A DNA stretch of 64,000 nucleotides from Microbacterium aurantiacum (GTDB lineage Bacteria > Actinomycetota > Actinomycetes > Actinomycetales > Microbacteriaceae), in contig NZ_PGGU01000005.1 in assembly GCF_002872075.1 (NCBI RefSeq), positions 62,001 to 126,000 on the forward strand, in the 5' to 3' direction. A program made the translations under genes and the position numbers. Positions 48,795 through 57,866 of the stretch are shown here, piece after piece. Position 1 is the first letter of the stretch; each line of letters begins with the position of its first letter. The notes beneath the pieces were generated by a model. The model saw nothing but the letters and a program-made list of their open reading frames with translations. It was not told the origin of the DNA and did not search any database.

Positions 48795-49208
48795 TCAGAC
48801 GGCGGCGAGGGCCTCGGTGAGCGCGTGCCGATGAGGCACGCCATGGAAACGGGCGCGGACGCGTCCTGCATCGTCCACGAGGAACGTGGTCGGCGTCTGC
48901 AGCACCTTGTACCGTGCCGACAGGTCGGGCCGATGCGTGAGGTCCACCTCGACGTGCCGGAGGCCGTCGTGGTGCTCGGCGTAGCTGTGCAGCATCCGCC
49001 GTACGTGCGGGCACCGCGTGCACATCTCGGTGCTGAACTGCACGAGCGTCGCCCTCGATCCTCGCGCGGATTCGGAGACGTCGGCGGGGTGGAGTCGCAG
49101 TTCGCCGGCATCCACCCGGCGTCCTTCCCGGCGGCGCAGCACGACGCCGAGGATCACGGTGAGCACGAGGAGTGCTCCCGCGACCGTGAGTGCGATTTCC
49201 GGCGACAT
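48795..49208 (-). CDS. Membrane-anchored thioredoxin-like protein
   Basis: A 137-residue protein. An N-terminal helix (residues 5-24) anchors or exports it, followed by a thioredoxin fold with active-site CTRC (STEMCTRCPHVRRML, Cys 62/65 or so) and the cis-Pro in VLQTPTTFLVDD. The active site resembles TlpA/DsbE-like reductases more than classical WCGPC thioredoxin. A TACGCT hexamer 6 nt before ATG 49208 suggests a leaderless message. It heads a redox group with the DUF4395 gene and OsmC. Divergent from thyA. Confidence 0.85.
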   Translation of the reverse strand: MSPEIALTVAGALLVLTVILGVVLRRREGRRVDAGELRLHPADVSESARGSRATLVQFSTEMCTRCPHVRRMLHSYAEHHDGLRHVEVDLTHRPDLSARYKVLQTPTTFLVDDAGRVRARFHGVPHRHALTEALAAV

Positions 49209-49214
49209 GGATCG

Positions 49215-49220
49215 AGCGTA
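49215..49220 (-). promoter_or_regulatory. -10 hexamer for the thioredoxin-like gene
   Basis: TACGCT on the minus strand ends 6 nt before ATG 49208. Confidence 0.6.
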
Positions 49221-49302
49221 CGGCGCGCCGAGGGTGCGAGGGCCGTTGTTTCCGTCGATGACGATCGGGCGCGCGCTCGCCCCTCCGCCACGTCGGTGCG
49301 GG

Positions 49303-49308
49303 TATCGT
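49303..49308 (+). promoter_or_regulatory. -10 hexamer for leaderless thyA
   Basis: TATCGT ends 7 nt before ATG 49316 and there is no ribosome-binding site in the gap. Confidence 0.55.
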
Positions 49309-49315
49309 GGCAGTC

Positions 49316-50125
49316 ATGAGCGCAGCCGTCCCGACGCCGTATGAAGACCTGCTCCGCGACGTGCTGGAGACCGGCACGCACAAGTCGGATCGCACCGGCA
49401 CGGGGACGACGAGCGTCTTCGGACGGCAGATCCGGTTCGATCTCGCCAAGGGCTTCCCGCTCATCACGACGAAGCGCGTGCACTTCAAGTCGATCGCGTA
49501 CGAGCTGCTCTGGTTCCTCCGCGGTGATTCGAACGTGCGCTGGCTGCAGGAGAACGGCGTCTCGATCTGGGACGAGTGGGCGGATGCCTCCGGCGATCTG
49601 GGTCCGGTCTACGGCGTGCAGTGGCGTTCGTGGCCGACCCCGGGCGGGGAGAGCATCGACCAGCTCGCCGACGTCATCGAGCAGATCCGTCGCACGCCCG
49701 ACTCCCGTCGATTGATCGTCTCCGCCTGGAACCCGGCCGACATCCCGGACATGGCGCTCGCGCCCTGTCACGCGTTGTTCCAGTTCTACGTCGCCGACGG
49801 CAGGCTTTCCTGCCAGCTGTACCAGCGCAGCGCGGACCTGTTCCTCGGCGTCCCGTTCAACATCGCCTCCTACGCCCTGCTCACGATGATGATCGCGCAG
49901 CAGGTCGGTCTCGAACCCGGCGACTTCGTCTGGACCGGAGGTGACTGCCACATCTACGACAACCACGTCGAGCAGGTGCGGGAACAGCTCACGCGCGATC
50001 CGTACCCGTATCCGGCCCTCCGTTTCACGCGCACCCCCGAGTCGATCTCCGACTACCGCTTCGACGACTTCGTGGTGGAGGACTACCAGCATCACGCGCC
50101 GATCCGAGCGGCGGTGGCGGTATGA
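49316..50125 (+). CDS. thyA: Thymidylate synthase
   Basis: Makes dTMP from dUMP with methylene-tetrahydrofolate, which it turns into dihydrofolate. The 269-residue product has the nucleophile Cys151 in [12 protein letters not shown], the folate-binding [12 protein letters not shown] near residue 205 and the dUMP-binding [18 protein letters not shown] near 170. The start ATG 49316 has no ribosome-binding site and probably lies at the 5' end of a leaderless message. The stop overlaps dfrA by four bases, so synthase and reductase are coupled and balance folate recycling. Confidence 0.96.
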   Translation: MSAAVPTPYEDLLRDVLETGTHKSDRTGTGTTSVFGRQIRFDLAKGFPLITTKRVHFKSIAYELLWFLRGDSNVRWLQENGVSIWDEWADASGDLGPVYGVQWRSWPTPGGESIDQLADVIEQIRRTPDSRRLIVSAWNPADIPDMALAPCHALFQFYVADGRLSCQLYQRSADLFLGVPFNIASYALLTMMIAQQVGLEPGDFVWTGGDCHIYDNHVEQVREQLTRDPYPYPALRFTRTPESISDYRFDDFVVEDYQHHAPIRAAVAV

Positions 50126-50598
50126 CCTGGGTCGGCCTGGTCTGGGCCGAGGCAGACGGCGGGGTCATCGGCGCCGAGGGCGGCATGCCGTGGCATGTGC
50201 CGGAGGACATGGCGCACTTCAAGGAGGTCACCCTCGGTGCCCCCGTCGTGATGGGGCGCAAGACCTGGGATTCGCTGCCCGAGCGCTTCCGGCCGCTGTC
50301 GGGCCGCGAGAACATCGTGGTCACCCGCCAGCAGGATTGGGCGGCGGACGGAGCGCGCCGCGCGGCGACCGTCGCCGAGGCCGTGCGCGGACAGGATCGC
50401 GTGTGGATCATCGGCGGAGCCGAGATCTTCCGGCAGGTGATCGGCGATGCCGATCGGCTGGAGGTCACCGAACTCGATCTCCAGGTCCCGGGCGACGCCT
50501 ACGCGCCGTCGAAGGCCGGATGGCGACTCGTCGACGAGGGGGAGTGGCAGACCTCTCGCTCCGGCGTCCGCTATCGCTTCCTGGGTTACGAGCGCTGA
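50122..50598 (+). CDS. dfrA: Dihydrofolate reductase
   Basis: Regenerates tetrahydrofolate after thymidylate synthesis. The 158-residue product has the substrate loop [15 protein letters not shown] near residue 22 (acidic residue at PED), the NADPH-binding [19 protein letters not shown] near 44-62 and [11 protein letters not shown] near 98. It is coupled to thyA through a 4-bp overlap, and its own stop overlaps the next start by one base (TGATG), giving a three-gene unit. Compared with the DHFR-like protein at 11.4 kb, this is the true enzyme. Confidence 0.95.
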   Translation: MTWVGLVWAEADGGVIGAEGGMPWHVPEDMAHFKEVTLGAPVVMGRKTWDSLPERFRPLSGRENIVVTRQQDWAADGARRAATVAEAVRGQDRVWIIGGAEIFRQVIGDADRLEVTELDLQVPGDAYAPSKAGWRLVDEGEWQTSRSGVRYRFLGYER

Positions 50599-51359
50599 TG
50601 CCCACCGCACTCATCACCGGAGCGAGCGCCGGGCTCGGAGCGGAGTTCGCCCGTCGACTCGCGCGTCGCCAGGCGGATCTGATCCTCGTGGCACGCTCGT
50701 CCGAGGCCCTCGAGTCGCTGGCATCCGAGTTGCGCAGAGCACACGGGGTCGCCGTCGAGGTCGTGCTCGCTGACCTCACCGATGAGGCGGATCTCGATCG
50801 GGTGGCGTCGCTGCTGACGGATGCCGATGCACCGGTCGACCTGCTCGTCAACAACGCCGGCTTCGGACTCTCGCTGCGGTTCGCCGACAACGATCTCGCC
50901 GACGAAGTGCGCCACCTGCGTCTGCACGTCGAGGCCCCGATGCGGTTGAGCCATGCCGCTCTGCAGGGGATGCGCGGTCGCGGCGGGCGGATCATCAACG
51001 TCGCATCGGTGGCGGCGTTCATCCCGCGTTCGACGTACTCCGCGTGCAAGGCATGGCTCGTCGGCTTCAGTCGCTGGGCGAACACGGAGTATGCCCGCGA
51101 CGGCGTCAGCGTCACCGCGCTGTGCCCTGGGTTCACCCACACCTCCTTCCACGAGCGGATGGGGCTGCCGCCCGGGCAGGAAGGCGTTCCCGGCTTCATG
51201 TGGCTGGATGCTCGCGCCGTGGTGAGACAGGGACTTCGGGACGCCGCGCTCGGACGTTCCGTGTCGGTGCCGTCGTGGCGGTACAAGGCGATCGTCGCCC
51301 TGACACGCGTGCTCCCGTCTTCGCTGCTCGCCGGCGCCGGCCGGCGCGGACGCTTCTGA
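50598..51359 (+). CDS. Short-chain dehydrogenase/reductase
   Basis: A 253-residue classical SDR with an NAD(P) loop TGASAGLG at residues 7-14, NNAG near 91, catalytic Ser in VASVAAFIPRSTYSACKAWL and the Tyr-x-x-x-Lys pair YSACK near 150. GFTHTSFHERMG near 180 is typical of the SDR C-terminal substrate loop. It follows dfrA directly with a 1-bp overlap and may be co-translated. The substrate cannot be predicted; a link to folate metabolism is not obvious and may only be operon packing. Confidence 0.88.
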   Translation: MPTALITGASAGLGAEFARRLARRQADLILVARSSEALESLASELRRAHGVAVEVVLADLTDEADLDRVASLLTDADAPVDLLVNNAGFGLSLRFADNDLADEVRHLRLHVEAPMRLSHAALQGMRGRGGRIINVASVAAFIPRSTYSACKAWLVGFSRWANTEYARDGVSVTALCPGFTHTSFHERMGLPPGQEGVPGFMWLDARAVVRQGLRDAALGRSVSVPSWRYKAIVALTRVLPSSLLAGAGRRGRF

Positions 51360-51391
51360 GATCGGTGGAGTCCGGGGTCGCGAGCCTTCCC

Positions 51392-51397
51392 TAGGAT
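51392..51397 (+). promoter_or_regulatory. -10 hexamer for the EF-Tu domain II-like gene
   Basis: TAGGAT ends 7 nt before ATG 51405. Confidence 0.6.
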
Positions 51398-51404
51398 CGA
51401 CGGC

Positions 51405-51824
51405 ATGGGCTGGTTGTTCGGGAAGAAGCGCGATCCGCAGGACGCGAGCGAGATGCTCCGTCACTACAACGAGGCGGAGGCTGCCCGGCTGACGGCCATG
51501 AGAGAAGGCGTGGACGTCGATGCGACCGTGTTCTCGCCGTCGCAGGACGCGTCCGGTGGGGAACTGGCGGTCGAGGATGTGTTCACGATCACGGGTCGTG
51601 GAATCGTCGCGACCGGCACCGTCACCTCCGGCACCGTCCGTGTCGACGACGACGTGGTGATCCTGCGCGGAGGCGTCGAGCACGCGGCCTCGCGCATCAC
51701 CGCCGTGGAGCTCTTTCGCAAGCGGGCGGACGAGGCGTCCGTGGGGGTGAACGCCGGGCTCGTGCTGAGCGGGAAGGTCAGCATCGCTCGCGGTGACGTG
51801 ATCAGGGTCGTTCCGTCTGGGTGA
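51405..51824 (+). CDS. Free-standing EF-Tu domain II-like protein
   Basis: A 139-residue protein. The segment EDVFTITGRGIVATGTVTSG near residues 51-71, followed by VELFRKRADEASVGVNAGLVLSG near 103-125, matches the beta-barrel domain II of translation GTPases such as EF-Tu. There is no GTPase domain: no P-loop, and the first ~45 residues are a basic and helical tail (GWLFGKKRDPQDASEMLRHY). The role of such free-standing domains in actinobacteria is unknown; ribosome or tRNA binding and simple remnant are both possible. The message is probably leaderless. Confidence 0.75.
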   Translation: MGWLFGKKRDPQDASEMLRHYNEAEAARLTAMREGVDVDATVFSPSQDASGGELAVEDVFTITGRGIVATGTVTSGTVRVDDDVVILRGGVEHAASRITAVELFRKRADEASVGVNAGLVLSGKVSIARGDVIRVVPSG

Positions 51825-51840
51825 GCGGCATCCGAAACGA

Positions 51841-51846
51841 TACGCT
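51841..51846 (+). promoter_or_regulatory. -10 hexamer for leaderless dapA
   Basis: TACGCT ends 6 nt before ATG 51853. Confidence 0.65.
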
Positions 51847-51852
51847 GGGACC

Positions 51853-52830
51853 ATGACGCACTCGGGCAATCCATTCGGACAGGTTCTCGTCGCGCTCGTC
51901 ACTCCGATGACGGCCGACGGCGAAGTCGACTGGCCCGCCGTCGAGAAGCACATCGATGACGTCATCACCGCGGGTGCGGACGGCATCGTCGTGACGGGAA
52001 CGACCGGCGAGACCTCGACCCTGACGGATCCCGAGAAGCTCAAGCTCGTCGAGGTCGGCAGATCCGTCGCCGCGGGCCGGGCCAAGATCATCACCGGCGG
52101 CGGGTCCAACGAGACCGCCCATGCGATCGAGCTCTACAAGGCCAGCGAGAAGGCCGGCGCCGACGGCATCATGATCGTCACGCCCTACTACAACAAGCCC
52201 ACCCAGGCCGGCATCCTGACCCACTTCCGGATGGTCGCGGACGCGACCGACCTGCCCGTGATCCTGTACGACATCCCGGGCCGCACCGGTGTGCCGATCA
52301 AGTACGAGACGATCATGCGCCTGGCCAAGCACCCGAACATCCTCGCCGTGAAGGACGCCAAGGGCGACTTCTCCGAGGTGAGCCGCGTGCTCAACCAGAC
52401 CGACCTGATGTACTTCTCGGGCGACGACGCGAACGTTCTCCCGCACCTCTCGATCGGCGCAGCCGGCCTCATCGGCGTGACCGCGAACGTCGCCGCGGCC
52501 CCCTACCGGGCCATCGTCGACGCGGTGAACCGCGGAGACCTGGCTGCCGCCACAGCCGAGCACAAGCGCCTCGAGCCGCTCGTGCGGGCGGTCATGACGC
52601 ATGTACCCGGCACGGTCGCCGCGAAGTACATCCTGCACGGCCTCGGCCGCATCTCCAGCCCCCGCGTCCGCCTGCCCCTGGTGGGGCCGGAGGAGTGGGA
52701 AGCCGCACTCATCGAGGACGAGCTCGATCTCGTGAACGACGTGCCCGGTACGGACTTCTCCAACTTCCGCCCCGACCGCAACGCGGCCGCCGGCGGCGCA
52801 CTGCCGAAGGTGCACGGCACCACGCGCTGA
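51853..52830 (+). CDS. dapA: 4-hydroxy-tetrahydrodipicolinate synthase
   Basis: First committed step of lysine/diaminopimelate synthesis, condensing pyruvate with aspartate semialdehyde. The 325-residue TIM-barrel has TGTTGETSTLTDPEKLKLVE near residue 49, the catalytic Tyr in VTPYYNKPTQAG near 115, and the Schiff-base Lys167 in LAVKDAKGD. It starts 6 nt after a TACGCT hexamer, so it is probably leaderless. RNase J begins 68 nt downstream. dapB lies at 46.5 kb. Confidence 0.95.
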   Translation: MTHSGNPFGQVLVALVTPMTADGEVDWPAVEKHIDDVITAGADGIVVTGTTGETSTLTDPEKLKLVEVGRSVAAGRAKIITGGGSNETAHAIELYKASEKAGADGIMIVTPYYNKPTQAGILTHFRMVADATDLPVILYDIPGRTGVPIKYETIMRLAKHPNILAVKDAKGDFSEVSRVLNQTDLMYFSGDDANVLPHLSIGAAGLIGVTANVAAAPYRAIVDAVNRGDLAAATAEHKRLEPLVRAVMTHVPGTVAAKYILHGLGRISSPRVRLPLVGPEEWEAALIEDELDLVNDVPGTDFSNFRPDRNAAAGGALPKVHGTTR

Positions 52831-52898
52831 GATTTCGGGCGCTGAGACGCGTCCCCACGAACGAACGGACGCGCACAGCGTCCGACAGAGGAGACAGT

Positions 52899-54575
52899 AT
52901 GTCCATCCCCATCGCAGACCCCGCACCGCTGGCTGAAGGGACCCTGCGCGTCATCCCGATCGGCGGCCTCGGCGAGATCGGTCGAAACATGACGATCTTC
53001 GAGTACGACGGCAAGATCCTGATCGTCGACTGCGGCGTGCTCTTCCCCGAGGAGCATCAGCCGGGAGTCGACCTGATCCTGCCCGACTTCGAGCCGATCC
53101 GCGACCGCCTCGACGACATCGTCGGCGTGGTCCTCACGCACGGTCACGAGGACCACATCGGCGCGGTGCCGTACCTGCTGCGTCTGAAGAGCGACATCCC
53201 GCTGATCGGGTCGGGCCTCACCCTCGCGCTCGTCGAGGCGAAGCTCAAGGAACACCGGATCAAGGCGTACACGCTCACCGTGAAGGAGGGGCAGCACGAG
53301 AAGGTCGGCCCGTTCGACCTCGAGTTCGTCGCCGTCAACCACTCCATCCCGGATGCTCTGGCGATTGCCATCCGCACGCCCGCCGGTCTCGTGCTCGCCA
53401 CCGGCGACTTCAAGATGGACCAGCTTCCGCTGGACGGGCGGATCACCGACCTCCGGGCGTTCGCCCGCCTCGGCGAGGAGGGCGTCGACCTGTTCCTGGT
53501 GGACTCCACGAACGCCGACGTGCCCGGTTTCACGCCGACCGAGCGATCGATCGGCCCAGTCCTGGACCAGGTGATCGGCAAGGCTCCCCGCCGTGTCATC
53601 GTCGCGAGCTTCTCCAGCCATATCCACCGCGTGCAGCAGGTGCTCGACGCCGCTGCCGCTCACGGCCGGCGAGTGGCGCTTCTCGGACGCAGCATGGTCC
53701 GGAACATGACGATCGCTGCGGACCTCGGCTACCTGACGGTGCCGGACGGCGTGCTGATCGACTACAAGAAGGCGCGCGACCTCCCGGACGACAAGATCGT
53801 CTTCATGTCGACCGGATCGCAGGGCGAGCCGATGGCCGTCCTCAGCCGGATGGCGAATCGGGACCATGCGATTGAGGTGGGCGAGGGCGACACCGTGATC
53901 CTCGCGTCCAGCCTCATCCCCGGGAACGAGAACGCGGTCTACCGCGTCATCGACGGACTCACCCGTCTCGGCGCCCATGTCGTGCACAAGGCCAACGCCA
54001 AGGTGCACGTCTCGGGCCACGCGGCTGCGGGTGAGCTGATCTACTGCTACAACATCCTCAAGCCGAAGAACGTGCTCCCCGTGCACGGCGAATCGAGGCA
54101 CCTGTACGCCAACGCGAAGCTCGCGCAGGAGACAGGGGTGCCCGAGGAGCGCACGTTCATCGCCGCCAACGGCACTGTGATCGACCTCAAGGACGGCGAT
54201 GCGCGCGTGGCCGGCCAGCTGGACATCGGTTTCGTGTACGTCGACGGCTCCACCGTCGGCGAGATCACGGATGCCGACCTGAAGGACCGGCGGATCCTCG
54301 GCGAGGAGGGTTTCATCTCGGTGATCGTCGTGGTCGACGCGGGCACCGGACGCATCATCTCCGGGCCGGAGATCCATGCGCGTGGCGTCGCCGAGGACGA
54401 CTCGGTCTTCGACGACATCACGCCGAAGATCGTCGCCGCCCTCAAGGAGGCATCCGCCAACGGCGTGCAGGGCACGCATGCGCTGTCGCAGGTCATCCGG
54501 CGCACGATCGGGCGCTGGGTGAACCAGAAGCTGCGTCGTCGTCCGATGATCGTTCCGCTCGTCATCGAGGCGTAA
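52899..54575 (+). CDS. rnj: Ribonuclease J
   Basis: A 558-residue metallo-beta-lactamase/beta-CASP RNase with endo- and 5'-exonuclease activity. The metal site THGHEDHIG is near residue 77, further ligands are near NHSIPDA and the CASP motif DFKMDQLPLDG; IVASFSSHIHRVQQ and HVSGHAAAGEL (near 375) follow, and a C-terminal domain ends VNQKLRRRPMIVPLV. Together with PNPase (pnp at 42 kb) this gives the window two major RNA-decay enzymes. GAGGAGACAGT precedes ATG 52899. Confidence 0.95.
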   Translation: MSIPIADPAPLAEGTLRVIPIGGLGEIGRNMTIFEYDGKILIVDCGVLFPEEHQPGVDLILPDFEPIRDRLDDIVGVVLTHGHEDHIGAVPYLLRLKSDIPLIGSGLTLALVEAKLKEHRIKAYTLTVKEGQHEKVGPFDLEFVAVNHSIPDALAIAIRTPAGLVLATGDFKMDQLPLDGRITDLRAFARLGEEGVDLFLVDSTNADVPGFTPTERSIGPVLDQVIGKAPRRVIVASFSSHIHRVQQVLDAAAAHGRRVALLGRSMVRNMTIAADLGYLTVPDGVLIDYKKARDLPDDKIVFMSTGSQGEPMAVLSRMANRDHAIEVGEGDTVILASSLIPGNENAVYRVIDGLTRLGAHVVHKANAKVHVSGHAAAGELIYCYNILKPKNVLPVHGESRHLYANAKLAQETGVPEERTFIAANGTVIDLKDGDARVAGQLDIGFVYVDGSTVGEITDADLKDRRILGEEGFISVIVVVDAGTGRIISGPEIHARGVAEDDSVFDDITPKIVAALKEASANGVQGTHALSQVIRRTIGRWVNQKLRRRPMIVPLVIEA

Positions 54576-54586
54576 CACGCCGTCGG

Positions 54587-54592
54587 TACACT
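54587..54592 (+). promoter_or_regulatory. -10 hexamer for leaderless GNAT gene
   Basis: TACACT ends 6 nt before ATG 54599. Confidence 0.6.
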
Positions 54593-54598
54593 CGCGGC

Positions 54599-55090
54599 AT
54601 GTCCGCGTTCCGCGTTCGCCCCGCAGCCGTCTCTGACGGCGGGTTCCTCGCCGAGATGGTGGTCGAGGCCGCCAACTGGCAGCTCGATGGCGTCCGTCCG
54701 AGGCATGAGGTGATCGCCAGCGCGGAGTACCGCCGGTATCTCGCCGGCTGGATGCGCCCCGGCGATGCCGGATTCCTCGCGCTGGACGAATTCGGCGAGC
54801 CGATCGGCGCGGCGTGGTACCGCACGCTGCCGCGGAGCGATCCCGGCTTCGGATATGTGGGCACCGGGATCCCGGAGCTCATCATCGGAGTGCGGCCGAT
54901 CTGGCGGGCCAGGGGAGTCGGCCGTGCGCTGATCCGCGAGGTCAGCGATCACGCCCGTGGGGCCGGCTATCGCCTGATCAGCCTGAGCGTGCAGCGGGGC
55001 AACCATGCTGCGACCCTGTACCGCTCCGAGGGATTCGCCGTGACCGAGAGCGGTCAGGTCCGCGACATCATGGTGAAGCGCCTCGGCTGA
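54599..55090 (+). CDS. GNAT-family N-acetyltransferase
   Basis: A 163-residue acetyltransferase. The acetyl-CoA pyrophosphate loop is RARGVGRALIREVS near residue 101, preceded by the beta-strand IPELIIGVRPIWR and followed by LSVQRGNHAATLYRSEGF near 132, the usual motif B. Acceptor unknown. It lies between rnj and ftsK, expressed from its own leaderless promoter. A small hairpin (CCGCGT-CATT-ACGCGG) follows. Confidence 0.88.
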   Translation: MSAFRVRPAAVSDGGFLAEMVVEAANWQLDGVRPRHEVIASAEYRRYLAGWMRPGDAGFLALDEFGEPIGAAWYRTLPRSDPGFGYVGTGIPELIIGVRPIWRARGVGRALIREVSDHARGAGYRLISLSVQRGNHAATLYRSEGFAVTESGQVRDIMVKRLG

Positions 55091-55110
55091 ACGGAGAATC
55101 CCTCGGAAAG

Positions 55111-55126
55111 CCGCGTCATTACGCGG
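55111..55126 (+). terminator. Small hairpin after the GNAT gene
   Basis: CCGCGT (55111-55116) pairs with ACGCGG (55121-55126) around CATT. It is 20 nt after the stop. Confidence 0.5.
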
Positions 55127-55145
55127 AAACGTCGGTGCCGGGACG

Positions 55146-55151
55146 TAGCGT
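55146..55151 (+). promoter_or_regulatory. -10 hexamer for leaderless ftsK
   Basis: TAGCGT ends 6 nt before ATG 55158. Confidence 0.6.
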
Positions 55152-55157
55152 GAGTGC

Positions 55158-57866
55158 ATGGCCAGGAGCACCACGAAATCCGAGCGCGCGTCTGCGAGTG
55201 CATCGCCTCGCCCGAAGCGGCAGGCGGCTCCGAAGGCTCAGGCCGCTCCCAAGAAGTACATCGACGAGATCGATAAGCCCCCGCTGGCCGTTCGCGCCTG
55301 GATCGGGCTTGCGCATGGCGTGGGCGGGCTGTTCCGTGCGTTCGGACCGGAGAACCTCGAGAAGGACGACCGTCGCGACGGCTTCCCGTTCCTTCTCGTG
55401 CTGCTGGCCGCCGCCGGTGCGGTGAACGAGTGGTTCTTCATCGGCAATGAGGTCGCTGCGAACATCAGCGCCTTCTCGGTCGGTGCGCTCATCGGCCGCG
55501 CGGCGTTCGTGATGCCCGTGCTGCTGCTCCTGCTCGCAGGGTGGCTGTTCCGGCATCCTTCGTCCGTGCACGACAACGGGCGGATCGGCATCGGATTCGG
55601 CCTCTTCGTCCTCTCGCTGGCCGGCTTCTGCCACGTCGCAGGCGCCCGTCCGCAGCCCAAGCAGGGGATGCTCGCGCTCAGCGAATCCGGAGGGCTCTTC
55701 GGCTGGATGCTGGGCGAACCGCTCGCGTTCCTCAACCCGATCGTCGCGTTCATCGTGCTGTCGCTGCTGGCGGCGCTGAGCGTCCTCATCCTCACCAAGA
55801 CCCCTCCGAACCGCATCGGCGCCCGCCTCGGCGACCTCTACGCCTGGATGTTCGACGCCGAGCGCATCGAGAAGCCCTCGAAGGAGGCATCGGCGGTCGA
55901 TGAAGCCGACAAGGTCGACGATCCCGATGTGCTGCCATGGTGGCGCCGGAACAAGACGGGGCGCGAGGAGGATCCGGATGAGGGGACGCTCGGCTCCGGT
56001 GACATCACCGCCCTTCTCTCCACCCCCGACACCACTCCGGCGTATGACCAGGCCGTGATCGTCGCCGACCCGTACGACGCCGCCACCGAGGTGCTCTCGG
56101 ATGTGCGCTCCGTCACCGATGCTCTCGCCGAGCAGCAGACGACGGCGCTGCTCGACGACGCCTCCGACACCGGTGAACTGCCTGAGCTGCCGGGCCTGGA
56201 CGGATTCGGCACCGCAGGACCGGGGGAGCGCGGTCCGCAGGCGCCGGTCGCGCCGTACATCCTGCCCCCGCCCGCTGTGCTCAGTGAGGGGCCGCCCTCC
56301 GTGGTGCGCTCCGATGCCACGGACAAGGTGATCGAGCAGATCACCAACGTGCTGACGCAGTTCAAGGTCGACGCCAAGGTCACCGGGTTCTCACGCGGCC
56401 CGACGGTGACCCAGTACGAGGTCGAGGTCGGCCACGGCGTCAAGGTCGAGAAGATCCTGCAGCTGAGCAACAACTTCGCCTACGCGGTCGCCTCGAACGA
56501 TGTGCGCATCCTCTCGCCGATCCCCGGCAAGAGCGCGATCGGCATCGAGATTCCGAACGCCGACAAGGAGATGGTCGCGCTCGGCGACGTGCTGCGATCG
56601 CCTGCGGCGCAGAAGAGCACGCACCCGATGACGATCGGTGTCGGCAAGGACGTCGGTGGCAACATCGTCATCGCGAACCTGGCCAAGATGCCGCACCTCC
56701 TGGTCGCCGGTTCCACGGGCTCCGGAAAGTCCAGCTTCGTGAACTCGATGATCACCAGCCTGCTGATGCGTGCCCGGCCGACGGATGTGCGGATGGTGCT
56801 GATCGATCCCAAGCGCGTCGAGCTCACCAGCTACGCCGGCGTGCCCCACCTGATCACCCCGATCATCACGAACCCCAAGAAGGCCGCCGAGGCGCTGCAG
56901 TGGGTCGTGAAGGAGATGGACATGCGGTACGACGACCTCGCGTCGTTCGGATTCCGTCACATCGACGATTTCAACCGTGCGGTGCGCGCCGGCGAGGTGG
57001 AGGTGCCGGTCGGCAGCGAGCGGGTGCTCAAGCCGTATCCGTATCTGCTGGTCGTCGTCGACGAGCTCGCCGATCTGATGATGGTCGCCCCTCGTGATGT
57101 GGAGGACTCGATCGTCCGCATCACCCAGCTCGCGCGTGCCAGCGGTATCCACCTGGTCCTCGCCACGCAGCGACCGAGCGTCGACGTGGTGACCGGTCTG
57201 ATCAAGGCGAACGTGCCTTCTCGGCTCGCGTTCGCCGTGACCAGCGTCACCGACAGCCGTGTCATCCTCGACAGCCCGGGTGCCGACAAGCTCATCGGGC
57301 AGGGTGACGCGCTGTTCTCGCCGATGGGCTCGTCGAAGCCGTTCCGCCTCCAGGGTGCGTGGGTCGACGAGAAGGAGATCGAGGCGGTCGTCAAGCACGT
57401 CACCCGCCAGGCTCGGCCGGACTATCGAGCCGACGTGCAGGAAGCGATCGAGCACAAGAAGAAGGAAGTCGACGAGGACATCGGCGACGACCTCGAGCTG
57501 CTGCTCGCGGCCGCAGAGCTCATCGTCTCGACGCAGTTCGGGTCGACCTCGATGCTGCAGCGCAAGCTGCGGGTCGGCTTCGCCAAGGCAGGGCGTCTGA
57601 TGGATCTGCTGGAGTCTCGAGAGATCGTCGGCCCGTCCGAAGGGTCCAAGGCCCGCGACGTTCTGGTGACGGCCGAGCAGCTGGCCGATGTCATGGCGAC
57701 CCTTCGTGGCGATGACGCACCGGCTGCTCCTCCTGCCGCGGCTCCGGCTCCGACCTCGGGCTTCCGGGGTGTCGACCCGGTGGAAGCGCAGTTCGAGGGC
57801 CTCCCCGTCGTCGAAGCCGAGGGAGATGGCGAGGATGACGCCTGGGGATTGACGGGTCGCGACTGA
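55158..57866 (+). CDS. ftsK: DNA translocase FtsK/SpoIIIE
   Basis: A 902-residue septal DNA pump that moves chromosome ends during division. A basic N-terminal tail precedes about four membrane helices (residues ~70-220), then a linker of ~150 residues, then the motor domain with Walker A GSTGSGKS near residue 518, [12 protein letters not shown] (Walker B) near 635 and [20 protein letters not shown] near 671. The C-terminal gamma winged helix ([20 protein letters not shown] near 793) reads chromosome-orienting sequences. It overlaps pgsA by one base. The linker is shorter than in E. coli FtsK. Confidence 0.95.
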   Translation: MARSTTKSERASASASPRPKRQAAPKAQAAPKKYIDEIDKPPLAVRAWIGLAHGVGGLFRAFGPENLEKDDRRDGFPFLLVLLAAAGAVNEWFFIGNEVAANISAFSVGALIGRAAFVMPVLLLLLAGWLFRHPSSVHDNGRIGIGFGLFVLSLAGFCHVAGARPQPKQGMLALSESGGLFGWMLGEPLAFLNPIVAFIVLSLLAALSVLILTKTPPNRIGARLGDLYAWMFDAERIEKPSKEASAVDEADKVDDPDVLPWWRRNKTGREEDPDEGTLGSGDITALLSTPDTTPAYDQAVIVADPYDAATEVLSDVRSVTDALAEQQTTALLDDASDTGELPELPGLDGFGTAGPGERGPQAPVAPYILPPPAVLSEGPPSVVRSDATDKVIEQITNVLTQFKVDAKVTGFSRGPTVTQYEVEVGHGVKVEKILQLSNNFAYAVASNDVRILSPIPGKSAIGIEIPNADKEMVALGDVLRSPAAQKSTHPMTIGVGKDVGGNIVIANLAKMPHLLVAGSTGSGKSSFVNSMITSLLMRARPTDVRMVLIDPKRVELTSYAGVPHLITPIITNPKKAAEALQWVVKEMDMRYDDLASFGFRHIDDFNRAVRAGEVEVPVGSERVLKPYPYLLVVVDELADLMMVAPRDVEDSIVRITQLARASGIHLVLATQRPSVDVVTGLIKANVPSRLAFAVTSVTDSRVILDSPGADKLIGQGDALFSPMGSSKPFRLQGAWVDEKEIEAVVKHVTRQARPDYRADVQEAIEHKKKEVDEDIGDDLELLLAAAELIVSTQFGSTSMLQRKLRVGFAKAGRLMDLLESREIVGPSEGSKARDVLVTAEQLADVMATLRGDDAPAAPPAAAPAPTSGFRGVDPVEAQFEGLPVVEAEGDGEDDAWGLTGRD

